A stretch of 19,137 bases of DNA, from assembly GCA_025938035.1 (NCBI GenBank), contig JAICQE010000076.1:1-19137 (forward strand), written 5' to 3'. The position numbers were made by a program, and so were the translations under genes. The first letter of the stretch is position 1. Each line of letters opens with the position of its first letter. The notes under the pieces were generated by a model that saw only the letters and a list, made by a program, of their open reading frames with translations, searched no databases and was not told where the DNA came from. This document shows, piece after piece, positions 1 through 9,500 of this stretch. Source of the DNA: Vicinamibacteria bacterium. Lineage in GTDB: Bacteria > Acidobacteriota > Vicinamibacteria > Vicinamibacterales > UBA2999.

Positions 1-293
1 TCAATCCGTCAGAAACGCTCAAACGCTCTCGTGTTGGAACGATCTAGGAACGGTGAAATTCCGCTGTCTCGGCTGCCCAGCAATTCCAGAAGAACGCGCG
101 GGGCTTACGATTCGAACGCCTTCGTACTCTTCGAGCGCGAATAGAAGGCCTCACGAGCGCTCTGCCAATCGAAACGCCATACGGCTCGAGACGCGAGCGC
201 AATCGCACACATCGGCAGCGCCATCCCGTGGATGGAAAGGCACTCTGACAAAGCTTCGGGGGAGAGTGGGGTCCGACTCGCGACCCCCGGTAA
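1..293. other. Intergenic stretch, no gene recognised
   Basis: I see no credible gene here. All frames either contain stops or give arginine/serine-rich translations typical of out-of-frame GC-rich DNA. The first 60 bases are AT-richer than the rest of the window. They include an exact tandem 8-mer AAACGCTC (13-20 and 21-28). The part next to the VOC gene holds a stem-loop, listed separately. A short minus-strand frame around 50-150 lacks a start and is interrupted by TGA, so it may be decayed coding sequence or nothing. Confidence 0.5.
268..287 (-). terminator. Possible terminator hairpin after the VOC gene
   Basis: GGGGTC (268-273) and GACCCC (282-287) form a perfect 6-bp stem with an 8-base loop. 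The stem begins six bases after the VOC stop codon on the minus strand. No U-tract follows, so it may be only a 3'-end-stabilising hairpin or a chance inverted repeat in GC-rich DNA. An alternative pairing of CGGGGG (257-262) with CCCCCG (284-289) is also possible. Confidence 0.3.
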
Positions 294-1166
294 CTACTGC
301 GCCACTCGCACTTCGACGACGATGCCGTTGTTATCGGCAAAGCGGACGACGTCAGGCTCGTCCGGGGCTGGCAGGAGGCGTGCGCCCACTTCACGCAGGC
401 GCGCGTCCAAGGCGGCGCGATCGAACGGCGCGACCTTGATGGCGTAGTGCGAGATCGCCGGCGTGCCGGTGGTCTGCTCGAGGGCGATGCGGGTGTTCTT
501 CGGGAATTCGAACCAGATGCGCCCGTTCTTGTCCTTCGGCCGCTCGGCAGCCGTGCCATACAGCGCGCGGTAGTACGGCAGCGACTTCTCGAGGCTGGAC
601 ACCTGGAGCATCACGTGATCGACGCCGCGCGGCACGAGGAAGCCGTCCTTCTGTGTCTCGAGCGTGGATGGCACGGCCGCAGTCACGAGGCCGGCCGGCG
701 GCTGGAACAACTGCAGCTCGAGTCCATCCGGATCGGGCCACATGCCAATCGGGCCGGCGGCCGTCGGCGCCGATGGCTGGCCGGCGGCCTTGAGCGCGGC
801 CGAGAACGCCTGCGCCCCATAGGTGCCCGCCAGTACGCAGTAATGGCCGATCGCGGCCGGCCGGCCGTTGGCCGCGCCAATCGCCACGTACCCCACCTGC
901 CGATCGGCCGGCACGTCGCCGAGCACGAGGAAGTAGCGCAGCGTCTCCCGCACCGGCTGCTGATGCAGAGGCATTTTGAAGATCCGCATGTAGAACTTCG
1001 CGGACTCGGCAGTGTCGGGCACGACGATGTCGAGGTGCTCGAGGCCGAGGTTGGCGAGCGGCAGCGTCATCGACGCCGGCCCACCACGGCCACCCGGCGC
1101 TTGGGCGCCGACCGTCACGACCACAGCGGTGACGCACAGCGCGACACTCAACCCGGCCCGACGCAT
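294..1166 (-). CDS. Exported two-domain VOC (glyoxalase/dioxygenase superfamily) protein
   Basis: The product is 290 aa. Residues 1-23 look like a signal peptide (MRRAGLSVALCVTAVVV...GAQA), so it probably acts outside the cytoplasm. Two VOC beta-alpha-beta modules follow, at about 42-155 and 181-288. Module 1 carries H44 (GLEHLDIVV), H108 (IGHYCVLAG) and E150 (DGLELQLF). Module 2 carries H184 (GVDHVMLQV), H240 (ISHYAIKV) and E285 (IVVEVRV). VOC enzymes bind divalent metal with such His/Glu sets and include glyoxalases, extradiol dioxygenases and resistance proteins. The reaction here cannot be named. I chose ATG at 1166. A GTG at 1184 that overlaps the DUF1552 stop (GTGA) is the alternative and would add six residues. 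It is the last gene of the four-gene operon, 14 bases after DUF1552. Confidence 0.85.
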   Translation of the reverse strand: MRRAGLSVALCVTAVVVTVGAQAPGGRGGPASMTLPLANLGLEHLDIVVPDTAESAKFYMRIFKMPLHQQPVRETLRYFLVLGDVPADRQVGYVAIGAANGRPAAIGHYCVLAGTYGAQAFSAALKAAGQPSAPTAAGPIGMWPDPDGLELQLFQPPAGLVTAAVPSTLETQKDGFLVPRGVDHVMLQVSSLEKSLPYYRALYGTAAERPKDKNGRIWFEFPKNTRIALEQTTGTPAISHYAIKVAPFDRAALDARLREVGARLLPAPDEPDVVRFADNNGIVVEVRVAQ

Positions 1167-1180
1167 CACGAAAGCGCTGG

Positions 1181-2515
1181 TCACAGGCTCACCGAACCGG
1201 TGCTGTCGCCAAACTTCTCGACGCGCGCATCGAGCGTATTCAGCATCGCCACCAGAAGGTTCGACATGTGCGTGTCCTTCGGGAACACGAGATGGCGGCC
1301 GCCCTTCACCTTGCCCGACGCCCCGCCGGCCAGCACGATCGGCAGCGGGCTGAAGTTGTGCTGGTTGCCGTCGCTGAGCGAACTGCCATACAGGACGAGC
1401 GAGTGATCCAGCAGCGTGCCGTCGCCGTCGCTGGTCGCCTTCAGCCGGTCGACGAAGTAGGCGAACTTGGTCATGTGATAGGTGTTCAGCTGCGCGAAGC
1501 GATCCATGTTGCCGCGGTCGTTGGAATGATGTGACAGGTTGTGGAACGGATCGCGGATGCTCGTCTCCGGGAATACCGCGCCGCTCAGCTCGCGAGAGAT
1601 CATCAACGTCGAGACGCGCGTGATGTCGGCCTGCAGCGCGATCACCTGCAGATCCATCATCAGCTTCAGGTGTTCCTGGAACGTGGGCGGCACACCAACC
1701 GGCAGTTCCGGCAGCGTCAGGTCGGTACGCGCGGCCGCTTCGGACCGCTGGATGCGCCGCTCGATTTCGCGCACGTCCTCGAGATACTGCGAGAGCCGCC
1801 GGCGATCGGATGCCGGCAGATCCTTCTGCAGCGAGGCGATCTGGCCCGTCACCGAATCGAGCAGGCTGCGCGACTCCTCGCGACGCGCGCGCCGCTCCGC
1901 ATCCGTCGCGCCGACGCCGAACAGCTTCTCGAAGACGAGCCGCGGGTTGCTGAACATCGGCAGCGGCTCGGTCGCCGACTTCCAGGAAATCGAGTTGCGA
2001 TAGGCGCAGCTGAACGCCGCTTCGCACGCGAGCACCGACTCCTCGATCGAGAGCTCGAGCGACGGCAGAGGGGTCTCCTGGCCGATCTGCTTCGCCGCGA
2101 CCTGGTCCGCCGAGACTCCGAGATGGGCCTGCGGACCGCGTTCCGGCACGGCACCGGTCAGGAATACCGCCGCGGCACGCGTATGGTTCGCCCCCGCCGA
2201 CACGTCAGCGCCTCCGGCACCCGCGACGTAGGGATGCGCCAGGCCGCTGACGATGTTGACGCGATCGCGGAACGGCTCGAGCGGCTTCAGAATCTCGGTG
2301 AACTCGAAGCCCGTGCCCTCCGTCGCCGGCGTCCACTTGTCCATCGTCGCGCCGTGCGGAATGTAGAAGGCGACGAAGCGTGTCTTCGGCGCGGCGCTGC
2401 TCTGGCGCAGCGGTGTTTGCGCCCCGACCATCGACTCGAGGAGCGGCAGGCCCACGACGGCGCCGACGCCGTGGAGGAAGGTCCGCCGTGACAGGTGCTT
2501 CTTCGTGATGAACAT
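1181..2515 (-). CDS. DUF1552 family protein, Tat-exported
   Basis: The product is 444 aa. The N-terminus has a twin-arginine signal, SRRTFLHG at residues 9-16, then a hydrophobic stretch (VGAVVGLPLLESMVGA). This predicts folded export to the periplasm. The remainder matches DUF1552 in pattern: FVAFYIPHGATMDKWTP near residue 47, NIVSGLAHP near 91, a long helical region with NPRLVFEKLFG, and a C-terminal LVLYGSSLSDGNQHN-LPIVLAGG segment. Genes of this family commonly stand next to DUF1592 genes in Acidobacteria and Planctomycetes. I know of no established biochemical role. The start is ATG at 2515, with GGAG seven bases upstream lying across the DUF1592 stop codon. The gap to the DUF1592 stop is four bases, so the two are probably translationally coupled. 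No truncation is seen. Confidence 0.9.
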   Translation of the reverse strand: MFITKKHLSRRTFLHGVGAVVGLPLLESMVGAQTPLRQSSAAPKTRFVAFYIPHGATMDKWTPATEGTGFEFTEILKPLEPFRDRVNIVSGLAHPYVAGAGGADVSAGANHTRAAAVFLTGAVPERGPQAHLGVSADQVAAKQIGQETPLPSLELSIEESVLACEAAFSCAYRNSISWKSATEPLPMFSNPRLVFEKLFGVGATDAERRARREESRSLLDSVTGQIASLQKDLPASDRRRLSQYLEDVREIERRIQRSEAAARTDLTLPELPVGVPPTFQEHLKLMMDLQVIALQADITRVSTLMISRELSGAVFPETSIRDPFHNLSHHSNDRGNMDRFAQLNTYHMTKFAYFVDRLKATSDGDGTLLDHSLVLYGSSLSDGNQHNFSPLPIVLAGGASGKVKGGRHLVFPKDTHMSNLLVAMLNTLDARVEKFGDSTGSVSL

Positions 2516-2519
2516 ACGA

Positions 2520-4877
2520 CTACTCCGTCCTGGCTTCTGCAGCCACGGCCGCCTTGGTCTTCATCTGGAATGGCGCGCTCGTGGCGACGCCCAGCACAAA
2601 CGACGAGAAGCGATATCCGTTCTGCGCGGCGGCGCGCGCGATGGTCCGTACGGCGGGCATGTCCTGAGGCCGCAGGCCGCGGCCCGTCGCATACGTGAGC
2701 AGGCGCTCGGCGAAGACGTCGGCAAAGACGTCGGAGTGACCCAGCAGCGCCTGGCGCAGCGTTGCGGGACCATCGAGGCGGCTGCCGTCCACCATCACGC
2801 CGCTCGCGTCAATCGGCGCCCTGCCGTCGAGCGCCCGCCACTTGCCGGTGTGGTCGAAGTTCTCGAGCGAAAATCCGATCGGATCCATCAGGCGGTGGCA
2901 GGACGCACACGCCGGGTTGGTCCGGTGCGCCTCCATGCGCTGGCGCAGCGAGGTCGCCTTCACCTGCGCCGCATCCTTCTCGAGATTTGTTTCAACGCCC
3001 GGTGGCGGGGTCGGCGGCGGCGCGCCGAGCACGTTCTCGAGCACCCACTTGCCGCGCGTGACGGGCGACGTACGATTTGCCGCCGACGTGACCGTCAGAA
3101 TGCTGCCGTGACCGAGCAACCCGCGGCGCGGGCTGTCGGGGCCAAGCGCGACGCGACGCATGCGCGAGCCGTGCACGTTCGGGATGCCGTAATGGCGGGC
3201 CAGCCGTTCGTCGACGAAGGTGAAATCGGCGTCGAGCAGGTCGATGACACGGCGGTCCTCCCGCATCACCGCCTCGAACAGCATCTCGGTTTCCCGCTGG
3301 AATGACTGCCGCAGGTTGCCGTCCCAATCGGGCGAGTCGGGACGCGAGTTGCGCAGCTCGCGCAGCAGCAGCCACTGGCCGGCGAAGTTGCTGACCAGCG
3401 CGTCGGCCTTCGGATCCGCGAGCATCCGACGGACCTGCTTCTCCAGGATCGCCGGATCTGTCAGTGCGCTCCGGCGGGCATCCGCCATCAGCGCCTCGTC
3501 TGGAATGCTGCTCCACAGAAAGAACGAGAGGCGCGAGGCGAGCTCGATGTCCGTCAGGCGGAACGGGGCCCCCGGCGCCACGTTGGCCGGTTCACGCTCG
3601 AAGCGGAACAGGAACTGCGGATCGACGAGTACGCGCGCAACTGCGCGCTGGATGCCCGAGTCGAAGCGGCCTCGTTCGCGTCCAGCCTTGTAGAACTCGA
3701 GCAGGGTGTCCATCTCCGGCCCCGTCGCCGGCACCGGACGGCGGTAGGCACGCGACGCCAGCGTGTTGAGGATGGCTCGCGCGCAGCGCGTCTCGTCGGC
3801 CGCCGACGTCGGCGTGCACGTCATCAGCCGCCGGCGACTCGGTGAGTCGCCGGGCCCGGTTGGATTGAACGGACCGACGATGGTGATCTGTGAGATACCG
3901 CCGGCACGGGTTGGTGCGTTGAACACCGTATCGACGCCGGTCACACGCGAGCGGATCGCCATCGCTGCGGTGATCGTGTGCGGGCCGGCCGCTACCCTGA
4001 GCCGTGTCGCGCCGCGTGCCGCGAGCGTGATCCGTTCGCCGTCCAGGGTGACGAAACGATCGTCGGGGGGGGCGGGGCCGCCTCCCCGCGGCGGCGCTGC
4101 GCCGCGTGCCCCGCCAAGACGACCGCCACCGCCACCGCCGCCGATCTCGAGGTCGTATTCCGCGTCCAACGGAAACGTGTGCGTGACAATCAGGCCGCCA
4201 CGCGTGCCCAGGGGCTGGCCGTCCTGATGGACGTCCTGCGCCAGGTCACCAGGCACGCGATAGGTGACACGATCGAGACCAATCGACGGGTCACCGACAG
4301 CGATGCGGCTAATCTTCGCCGCCGCCGAGGCATAGCCCTCGATATGCGCCGGCGACACGCCCAGCACGTCGGCGTTATTGTCGAAGCCCGCCGCCGAATC
4401 GTCCGGCGGCAGCATCGCCGTCACGTCGATGTCGACCGCCAGCAGATCCCTGATCGCATTGGCGTACTCGGCGCGATTGAGACGGTGCAATGCCGGCGTC
4501 CCCGGATCGGGCCGCGCGAGCGCGGCGCGATCGAGCTGCGCTTCGAGCGACGAGGCGAAGCCGGCGCGCGCCGCGGCAGCCGGCTTCGGCGCCCCTTCGG
4601 GCGGCATCATGCCGGTGCGGACCTTCCGCACCACCTTTTCCCAGACGTCCTCGTGCCCGGCGATCTTCGTCGGATCGAGCGACTCGAGCGAGAGGGTGCC
4701 CATCCTGGCGCGATCGTTGTGGCAGCCGAGGCAGTACTGCTTCAGGAATGCGGCATCCGGGACCGGCGTGGTGGCCGCGGGTGCGACGCGCGGCGCCGGC
4801 GCGTTCTGGGCGCCATTCAGCGTCGCCACGAGCGCACACGTCAGGACGAGGGTGGCACCGGCAAGCCAGGCCCTCAT
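2520..4877 (-). CDS. DUF1592-type exported c-type cytochrome-like protein (PSCyt1/DUF1587/1595/1592/1588/1585)
   Basis: The product is 785 aa with a signal peptide (residues 1-22). Domain order from the sequence is as follows. A heme-binding planctomycete-type cytochrome segment has C49-LG-C52-H53. DUF1587 lies at about 129-195 (LHRLNRAEYANAIRDLL). A beta-rich, carbohydrate-binding-like region lies at about 205-345. DUF1595 (about 363-427) is preceded by C354 and has C365. DUF1592 lies at about 438-568, DUF1588 at about 583-682 with a second CxxCH (C657, C660, H661), and DUF1585 at about 690-770. Two CxxCH motifs suggest two covalently bound hemes and a periplasmic electron-transfer role; the substrate is unknown. 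A glycine/proline-rich stretch at 246-272 interrupts the beta-rich region. The start codon overlaps the ankyrin gene's stop as ATGA, and DUF1552 follows after four bases. Confidence 0.92.
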   Translation of the reverse strand: MRAWLAGATLVLTCALVATLNGAQNAPAPRVAPAATTPVPDAAFLKQYCLGCHNDRARMGTLSLESLDPTKIAGHEDVWEKVVRKVRTGMMPPEGAPKPAAAARAGFASSLEAQLDRAALARPDPGTPALHRLNRAEYANAIRDLLAVDIDVTAMLPPDDSAAGFDNNADVLGVSPAHIEGYASAAAKISRIAVGDPSIGLDRVTYRVPGDLAQDVHQDGQPLGTRGGLIVTHTFPLDAEYDLEIGGGGGGGRLGGARGAAPPRGGGPAPPDDRFVTLDGERITLAARGATRLRVAAGPHTITAAMAIRSRVTGVDTVFNAPTRAGGISQITIVGPFNPTGPGDSPSRRRLMTCTPTSAADETRCARAILNTLASRAYRRPVPATGPEMDTLLEFYKAGRERGRFDSGIQRAVARVLVDPQFLFRFEREPANVAPGAPFRLTDIELASRLSFFLWSSIPDEALMADARRSALTDPAILEKQVRRMLADPKADALVSNFAGQWLLLRELRNSRPDSPDWDGNLRQSFQRETEMLFEAVMREDRRVIDLLDADFTFVDERLARHYGIPNVHGSRMRRVALGPDSPRRGLLGHGSILTVTSAANRTSPVTRGKWVLENVLGAPPPTPPPGVETNLEKDAAQVKATSLRQRMEAHRTNPACASCHRLMDPIGFSLENFDHTGKWRALDGRAPIDASGVMVDGSRLDGPATLRQALLGHSDVFADVFAERLLTYATGRGLRPQDMPAVRTIARAAAQNGYRFSSFVLGVATSAPFQMKTKAAVAAEARTE

Positions 4878-6463
4878 TGGCGGGCCTCCGTGCCCGCGGG
4901 GGCCGTGGCCGCTGATGCGGTCGCCGCGGCTTTCGACGCCGCTCCGTTCGTCAGCTTGTCAAGCAGCGCCATCGTCGACGGCTTCGCCACCGGCGAGTTG
5001 GTCGCAAGGAAGACGCCCTGCGCCCAGACGTACGGCGTCCGTCCTTCCTTATCGGGACGATTGAGCTGGGCGCCACGGCTGGCGAGCAGCTCGATGATGT
5101 CGTCGGAGCCCCGGTTGGCGGCGCCGTGCACGGCCTGCAAACCCATCGCGTTGACGGCGTTCACGTCGAGACCCTGATCGAGACAGAGCTCCACCGCCTC
5201 GATCCAGACCGCCGGCGATTCGCTGAATGTCTCGCCAACCACCCAGTTCACGCCCGCCGCGACCATGAGCGCCGTCGTCCCGTTGAACGTGGTGATCGTT
5301 GGATCGGCGCCCTTGGCCAGCAGCAGCTTCATCACCGGCACGTCACCGGCCTGCGCCGCGCGGATGAATGCCGTCTGTCCCGTGAAGTCGACCCACTCGA
5401 GCGATGCCAGCGGCAGCAGGTAGCGTCGCATCGGCGGGAACTCCTTGACGCGCGCATTCACGTCCACGCCGCGCTCGATCAACATCGTGATGACGTCGAG
5501 CGCTGCCTCTCGGTCGATGCCGTTCTCGTTGGTCGGGGCGCCGCTGCGTACCGCGAGATTGCGGATGTCGACGGCCGCCCACAGTGGCTGGCGCCCCCAC
5601 CAGTCGGCGCGCGCCGGATCCGCGGCATGCTCGAGCAGAAACTTCGCCACCTCGATCTGCCCGTTGGTCAGCGCCATCAGCAACGGCGTCATGCCATTGG
5701 GATCGGCCAGGTTCACGTCAGCCCCGACTTCGACCAGCAGCTTCGCGGCGTCGAGACGCCCGTCCCGCGACGCGAACAGCAATGCGGTCATGCCGCCAGG
5801 CGTCGGCTGCTGTTCGCCCTGCGGCGGCACGCCGCTGCGGACGATGCCGACTCCGTGCGACCCGCCGCCGGTTCCCGGCGGCCTCGCGACCGGCTTCTGG
5901 CCGACGCGAGTCGCCGCGTCGATGGTGGCGCCCTTCGCGATCAGCAGTTTCATGATCGCCTCGTCGTCGCGGCTGACCGCCCACATCAATGCCGTATGCG
6001 AATACTGAGGGTCGGCCGCATTGACCGGAGCGCCGCGTTCGAGGAGGAGCTGCACGGCATCGGGATTGCCCGCGCGAACTGCCGCCATCAGCAGCGTGTC
6101 ACCCGCGGAATCGGTGGTCGCCACGCTGGCACCCGCGTCGAGCAGCCGGCGAAGCATGGCGGCGTTGCCGTGTTCGGCCGCGGCGTACACCGCGGTAATG
6201 CCAAGCGCATTCGGGGTCGCCACCTTCGCGCCCGCCTTCAGCAGCGCAGCGGCCGTCTCCAGATCGTCGGTCCGCGCGATCCAGAGCAGCGCCGTGGCAC
6301 CATCACTCCCCTGAGCGTTGACGTCGGCGCCCTGCTTGATAAGTCCCCGTACGGCGGCGCCGTCCGCCGCAGCCGCCGCCCGCACGATCGGAGGATCCGC
6401 CGCCCGCGCGAGGGGTGGAAAGACGAATAGCGTCATCAGCACGCCCGCCCAGACTCGCGTCAC
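4874..6463 (-). CDS. Exported ankyrin-repeat protein
   Basis: I start this gene at GTG 6463, giving 529 aa, because a perfect AGGAGG lies six bases upstream and the resulting N-terminus (TRVWAGVLMTLFVFPPLARA) is a good signal peptide. An upstream in-frame ATG (6499) would bury that signal. From about residue 27, roughly ten to eleven ankyrin-type repeats follow (recurring DGxTALLxA, LLxxGADVN). They are broken by a glycine/proline-rich insertion at about 187-224 and by a longer insert near 285-365. The tail (about 500-529) is Ala/Thr-rich. Ankyrin repeats bind proteins, so an exported copy coupled (ATGA overlap) to the DUF1592 gene suggests a scaffold or inhibitor/chaperone for the downstream exported partners. 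That role is inference. It lies 111 bases downstream of the TonB receptor gene. Confidence 0.9.
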   Translation of the reverse strand: MTRVWAGVLMTLFVFPPLARAADPPIVRAAAAADGAAVRGLIKQGADVNAQGSDGATALLWIARTDDLETAAALLKAGAKVATPNALGITAVYAAAEHGNAAMLRRLLDAGASVATTDSAGDTLLMAAVRAGNPDAVQLLLERGAPVNAADPQYSHTALMWAVSRDDEAIMKLLIAKGATIDAATRVGQKPVARPPGTGGGSHGVGIVRSGVPPQGEQQPTPGGMTALLFASRDGRLDAAKLLVEVGADVNLADPNGMTPLLMALTNGQIEVAKFLLEHAADPARADWWGRQPLWAAVDIRNLAVRSGAPTNENGIDREAALDVITMLIERGVDVNARVKEFPPMRRYLLPLASLEWVDFTGQTAFIRAAQAGDVPVMKLLLAKGADPTITTFNGTTALMVAAGVNWVVGETFSESPAVWIEAVELCLDQGLDVNAVNAMGLQAVHGAANRGSDDIIELLASRGAQLNRPDKEGRTPYVWAQGVFLATNSPVAKPSTMALLDKLTNGAASKAAATASAATAPAGTEARQ

Positions 6464-6469
6464 GGATTC

Positions 6470-6475
6470 CCTCCT
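6470..6475 (-). promoter_or_regulatory. Strong ribosome binding site that fixes the ankyrin gene start
   Basis: AGGAGG on the minus strand, six bases before GTG 6463. No comparable site precedes the upstream ATGs of the same frame (6499 and 6544), so this site decides the start. Confidence 0.75.
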
Positions 6476-6504
6476 GGCAACCGGTTCACGACCACCCATT
6501 ATCG

Positions 6505-6522
6505 CGCCGCCGAGCGGCGGCG
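6505..6522 (-). other. GC-rich stem-loop in the leader of the ankyrin gene
   Basis: CGCCGCCG (6505-6512) is followed by AG and CGGCGGCG (6515-6522). This perfect inverted repeat would fold as a 6-7 bp stem with a small loop. It lies 41 bases upstream of the ankyrin start codon. It could protect the 5' end of a processed downstream message or reflect simple GC-rich sequence. Confidence 0.35.
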
Positions 6523-6546
6523 TGCATGCCAAAAGCCGCCACACCG

Positions 6547-6566
6547 GACCACGCTTGACCGTGGTC
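6547..6566 (-). terminator. Stem-loop just after the TonB receptor stop codon
   Basis: GACCACG (6547-6553) and CGTGGTC (6560-6566) form a perfect 7-bp stem with a 6-base loop, starting eight bases after the receptor's stop. The minus strand shows only a short TTTT (in GGCTTTTGG) about twelve bases further on. It would be a weak or partial terminator, or an mRNA 3' protective hairpin, between the receptor and the four-gene operon. Confidence 0.4.
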
Positions 6567-6574
6567 TTCCACCA

Positions 6575-9500
6575 TCAGAAATCGAACTGCACGTTGAAGC
6601 GCACGAAGCGGGGCTGGACCACCGCCGTCGGCTGGAACCAGGCCTCGGCATTCGCCGGGTCGTAGACCGCCTCGTACGCCGTCGGCGTATTCGAGTTGAA
6701 GACATTGTAAAGGTCGACGCCCACATTCGTGCGCGTCCTGCCGAAACGGAGAATCTTCGCGAACCGCATGTCGAATGTATTCACACGGTCGCCGTAGAGA
6801 TCTCCCGGCGCCAGCAAATCCACGCTCTGCTGCGTCACACCGGGACGCAGGGAGCGGCCGGTGGCGGCGCGGAACGCGGTCGCGTTCAATCGGTAGTCCG
6901 CGCTTCGTGACGCGCCGTTGGTCCCCACGTTGCCGCCGGGTTGCGCGTTGGGTTGCATCCGGATAATGGCGCTGACCAGGACGTCAACCTTCGGCACGGT
7001 ATAGCTGCCGAGCCCGCGGAGCGTGGTCAGCCACGGCTCCGCGTAGTCGCAGGCCGGCTGGCCATCGATCACGCCGTCGGCGGTGGCGGCCGGCGTCATG
7101 GGTCTGCCAAATCGTCCGATCAACACGTCGCAGGTGTCGTTGACGCCTCGCCCGGTGCTCGTCCCGCCCTGGAGCAGCAGCCCGTTCTCCAGTCGGGCGT
7201 TGAAGGACACGTCGACACCATGCCAGTAGTGCGTCTCGTCGCCGAAGTCCTTCGTGGTCGTGTAGTAGTTGTCGGTCGCGCCGAGTGCTTTGTTGGCGTT
7301 GCGGATGAGGAACGACACCGGGTAGCCGCCGCCACCGGGCAACCGCTCATCGGTGGGCGCCGTCAGCGTCACCTCGTCGAAGTCCGAGGCATCGAGGGCG
7401 CGATTGTGCGTGACGAAGAAGTTCCCCCACCATCGGCGGTTGTAGCTGACGTCGACGGAGACACGAGGGGCGACTTCCTGCTGAATGCCAACGCCGAACT
7501 GCCAGTCCCAGTTGCGTACCCCCCACCCCCCGAGCACGTCGGGATTGACGCTCGTCGTCTGCACCGGATTACCCCAGTTCAGATTCGCCCAGGCCTGACA
7601 CTCGCCGTTGGCGCTGGGATTCATGAAGTCGCAATCAGCGACATAGTCGCGGTTCGCATCCGTCCAGACGCGCGTGGTCGTCGTTTGAAACGTCACACCG
7701 GGGTTGCTGATCGTGTACGCCTCTCCAGCATAGGCGCTCTGCAGGTACTTGCTGACATTCACTTTCAGCGCCGTGCGTCCGGTGCCGAACACGTCGTAGG
7801 CGGCGCCCATCCGCGGCGTGAGGTCGTGATAGCCGCGCACGCCCTCGGTGCGCGGAAAGGTGAACGCCGTGCTGAAGCGGTTGTCCTCGAGGATCCCGTT
7901 CTCGCCCTCTGGCGACCAGCTCGTCGCGTATTCGTACCGCAAGCCACCCTGCACCGTCAGCCGGCCATGCGTCCACTGGTCCTGCGCATAGATGGCGTCG
8001 TATCGCACCCGGCTGCTCGTGGCGCTCGGCCCGATTCGCTGCGTCAGTTGGTTTGGGACCGCGCGCTGCAATACACCGTTCACCAGCTGCGTCTGGACGC
8101 GGTAGCTGATCTGCTCGCCGACGTAGGTGAGGTTTTTCGAGACCAGGTGTGCACCTTGATAGCCGATCTTGAAGTTGTGCGCCCCGGTGACGTACGTGAC
8201 CGATCCGCGCCACGTCGCATGTTGTTGATCGACGGAGCCCGACGCCGGCCATCCTCGATACGTGAAGTTCGAGTTCGGCACGCCGCCGAGAGTGCTCTGC
8301 TCGGTGACGGGAATGAAGTCCGTGAGGGCACCGCCCGCGCGGACGTCGCCCCATGCGCTGTAGAACGACGAGTACCCGCCGTCGACCAGCACGCGACTGG
8401 AAATCGGCGACGAATAGTTCGCCTGAATGATCTTCTGACGGTCGTCCCAGATCGTGCCGGACTCCGGCGAGTTCGTACTGCCGCCGGGGCCGATGGGCGG
8501 ACCGGCCGCCGTCCAGTCGTCACCAGGCTCCCGGCACTGGCCGCTGCCCCGCACGAACGACGAGGCGCTGCACTTCTGGGTGTAGTCGATGTAGAAGCCC
8601 AGCTTGTTGCGCCGCGTGGCCTGCCAGGTCGTCCGCACGCCGGTGATCAGGTTGGACTGGGCGTTGCGCACCTTGATGCGGTCGTCGGCCTGATAGGTCC
8701 ACAGGCCGGGATCGCCGGCGTTGGCATTGGCAAAGATTCTGGGCACATCCTGATGGATGCCGTCGCTGCGTACGTTGCTGTAGAACCAGAGCCGGTCCCG
8801 GACGATCGGGCCGCCGAGCGCGAAGTTGGTGTCCCAGCTCTTGATGAGAGCGGGATTGTCCGTAAATCCGAGCCCGCGCAGACGGTCGTCGATGTTGCTC
8901 CCCTGCGACCAGTCGCCGGCCCAGTTCGCGAAATAGGTACCGCTGAACTGGTTGCCGCCCGTGCGCGGAATCATGTTGAACGCGGGCCCGCCGCGATCGA
9001 CCTCGGCGAGACCGCCGGCGATCGTCACCTGGACCTCCGCTGCCGTGTTCATGTCGTAGCGGTACCCCGATACGCCGCCGCCTCCGACCGACGAGCCGAC
9101 GTTCATGCCGTCGATCTGGATCGTCCCCTCGCCGCTTCGCCCGCCGCGGGAGGCGAAAAAGCTCTGGCTCGGTTGCGCACTCGAACCCAGGCCGCTCACC
9201 TGAATGCCCGGCACTCCGGCGAGGTAGTTGCCATACCCGCGCGACGCCGGCAGCGCCTGAACGACGTCGCTATCCAACACCTGCTGCCGGCGAGTACTGG
9301 TCTGGACGTCGACGACCGGAGTCTCACCGGTCACGATCAGCGTCTCCTGCAGGGCGCCGACCCGCATATCGGCATTGATCGTGATGACGCCGCTGCCGGT
9401 GATCTGCACGCTCTCGCGCTCGATGGTCGTGAAGCCTTGCAGCGCAAACCGCATCGAATAGATACCGGGTCGCAAGTCCACAATCTGGTACTGCCCGTTC

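Noticed and set aside
13..28. Tandem AAACGCTC 8-mer, considered as the start of a repeat or CRISPR array
   Set aside because: There are only two copies with no spacer and nothing similar follows. No CRISPR-like array was found anywhere in the window.
90..130. Minus-strand GTTCGAATC, resembling a tRNA T-loop
   Set aside because: The flanking bases pair at only two positions (AGGCG against CGTAA) and no acceptor or anticodon arm can be formed.
1167..2027. Upstream extension of the VOC frame through the DUF1552 gene
   Set aside because: The extension overlaps DUF1552 in another frame and has low-complexity Arg/Ala/Gly composition. The VOC start at 1166 gives a signal peptide.
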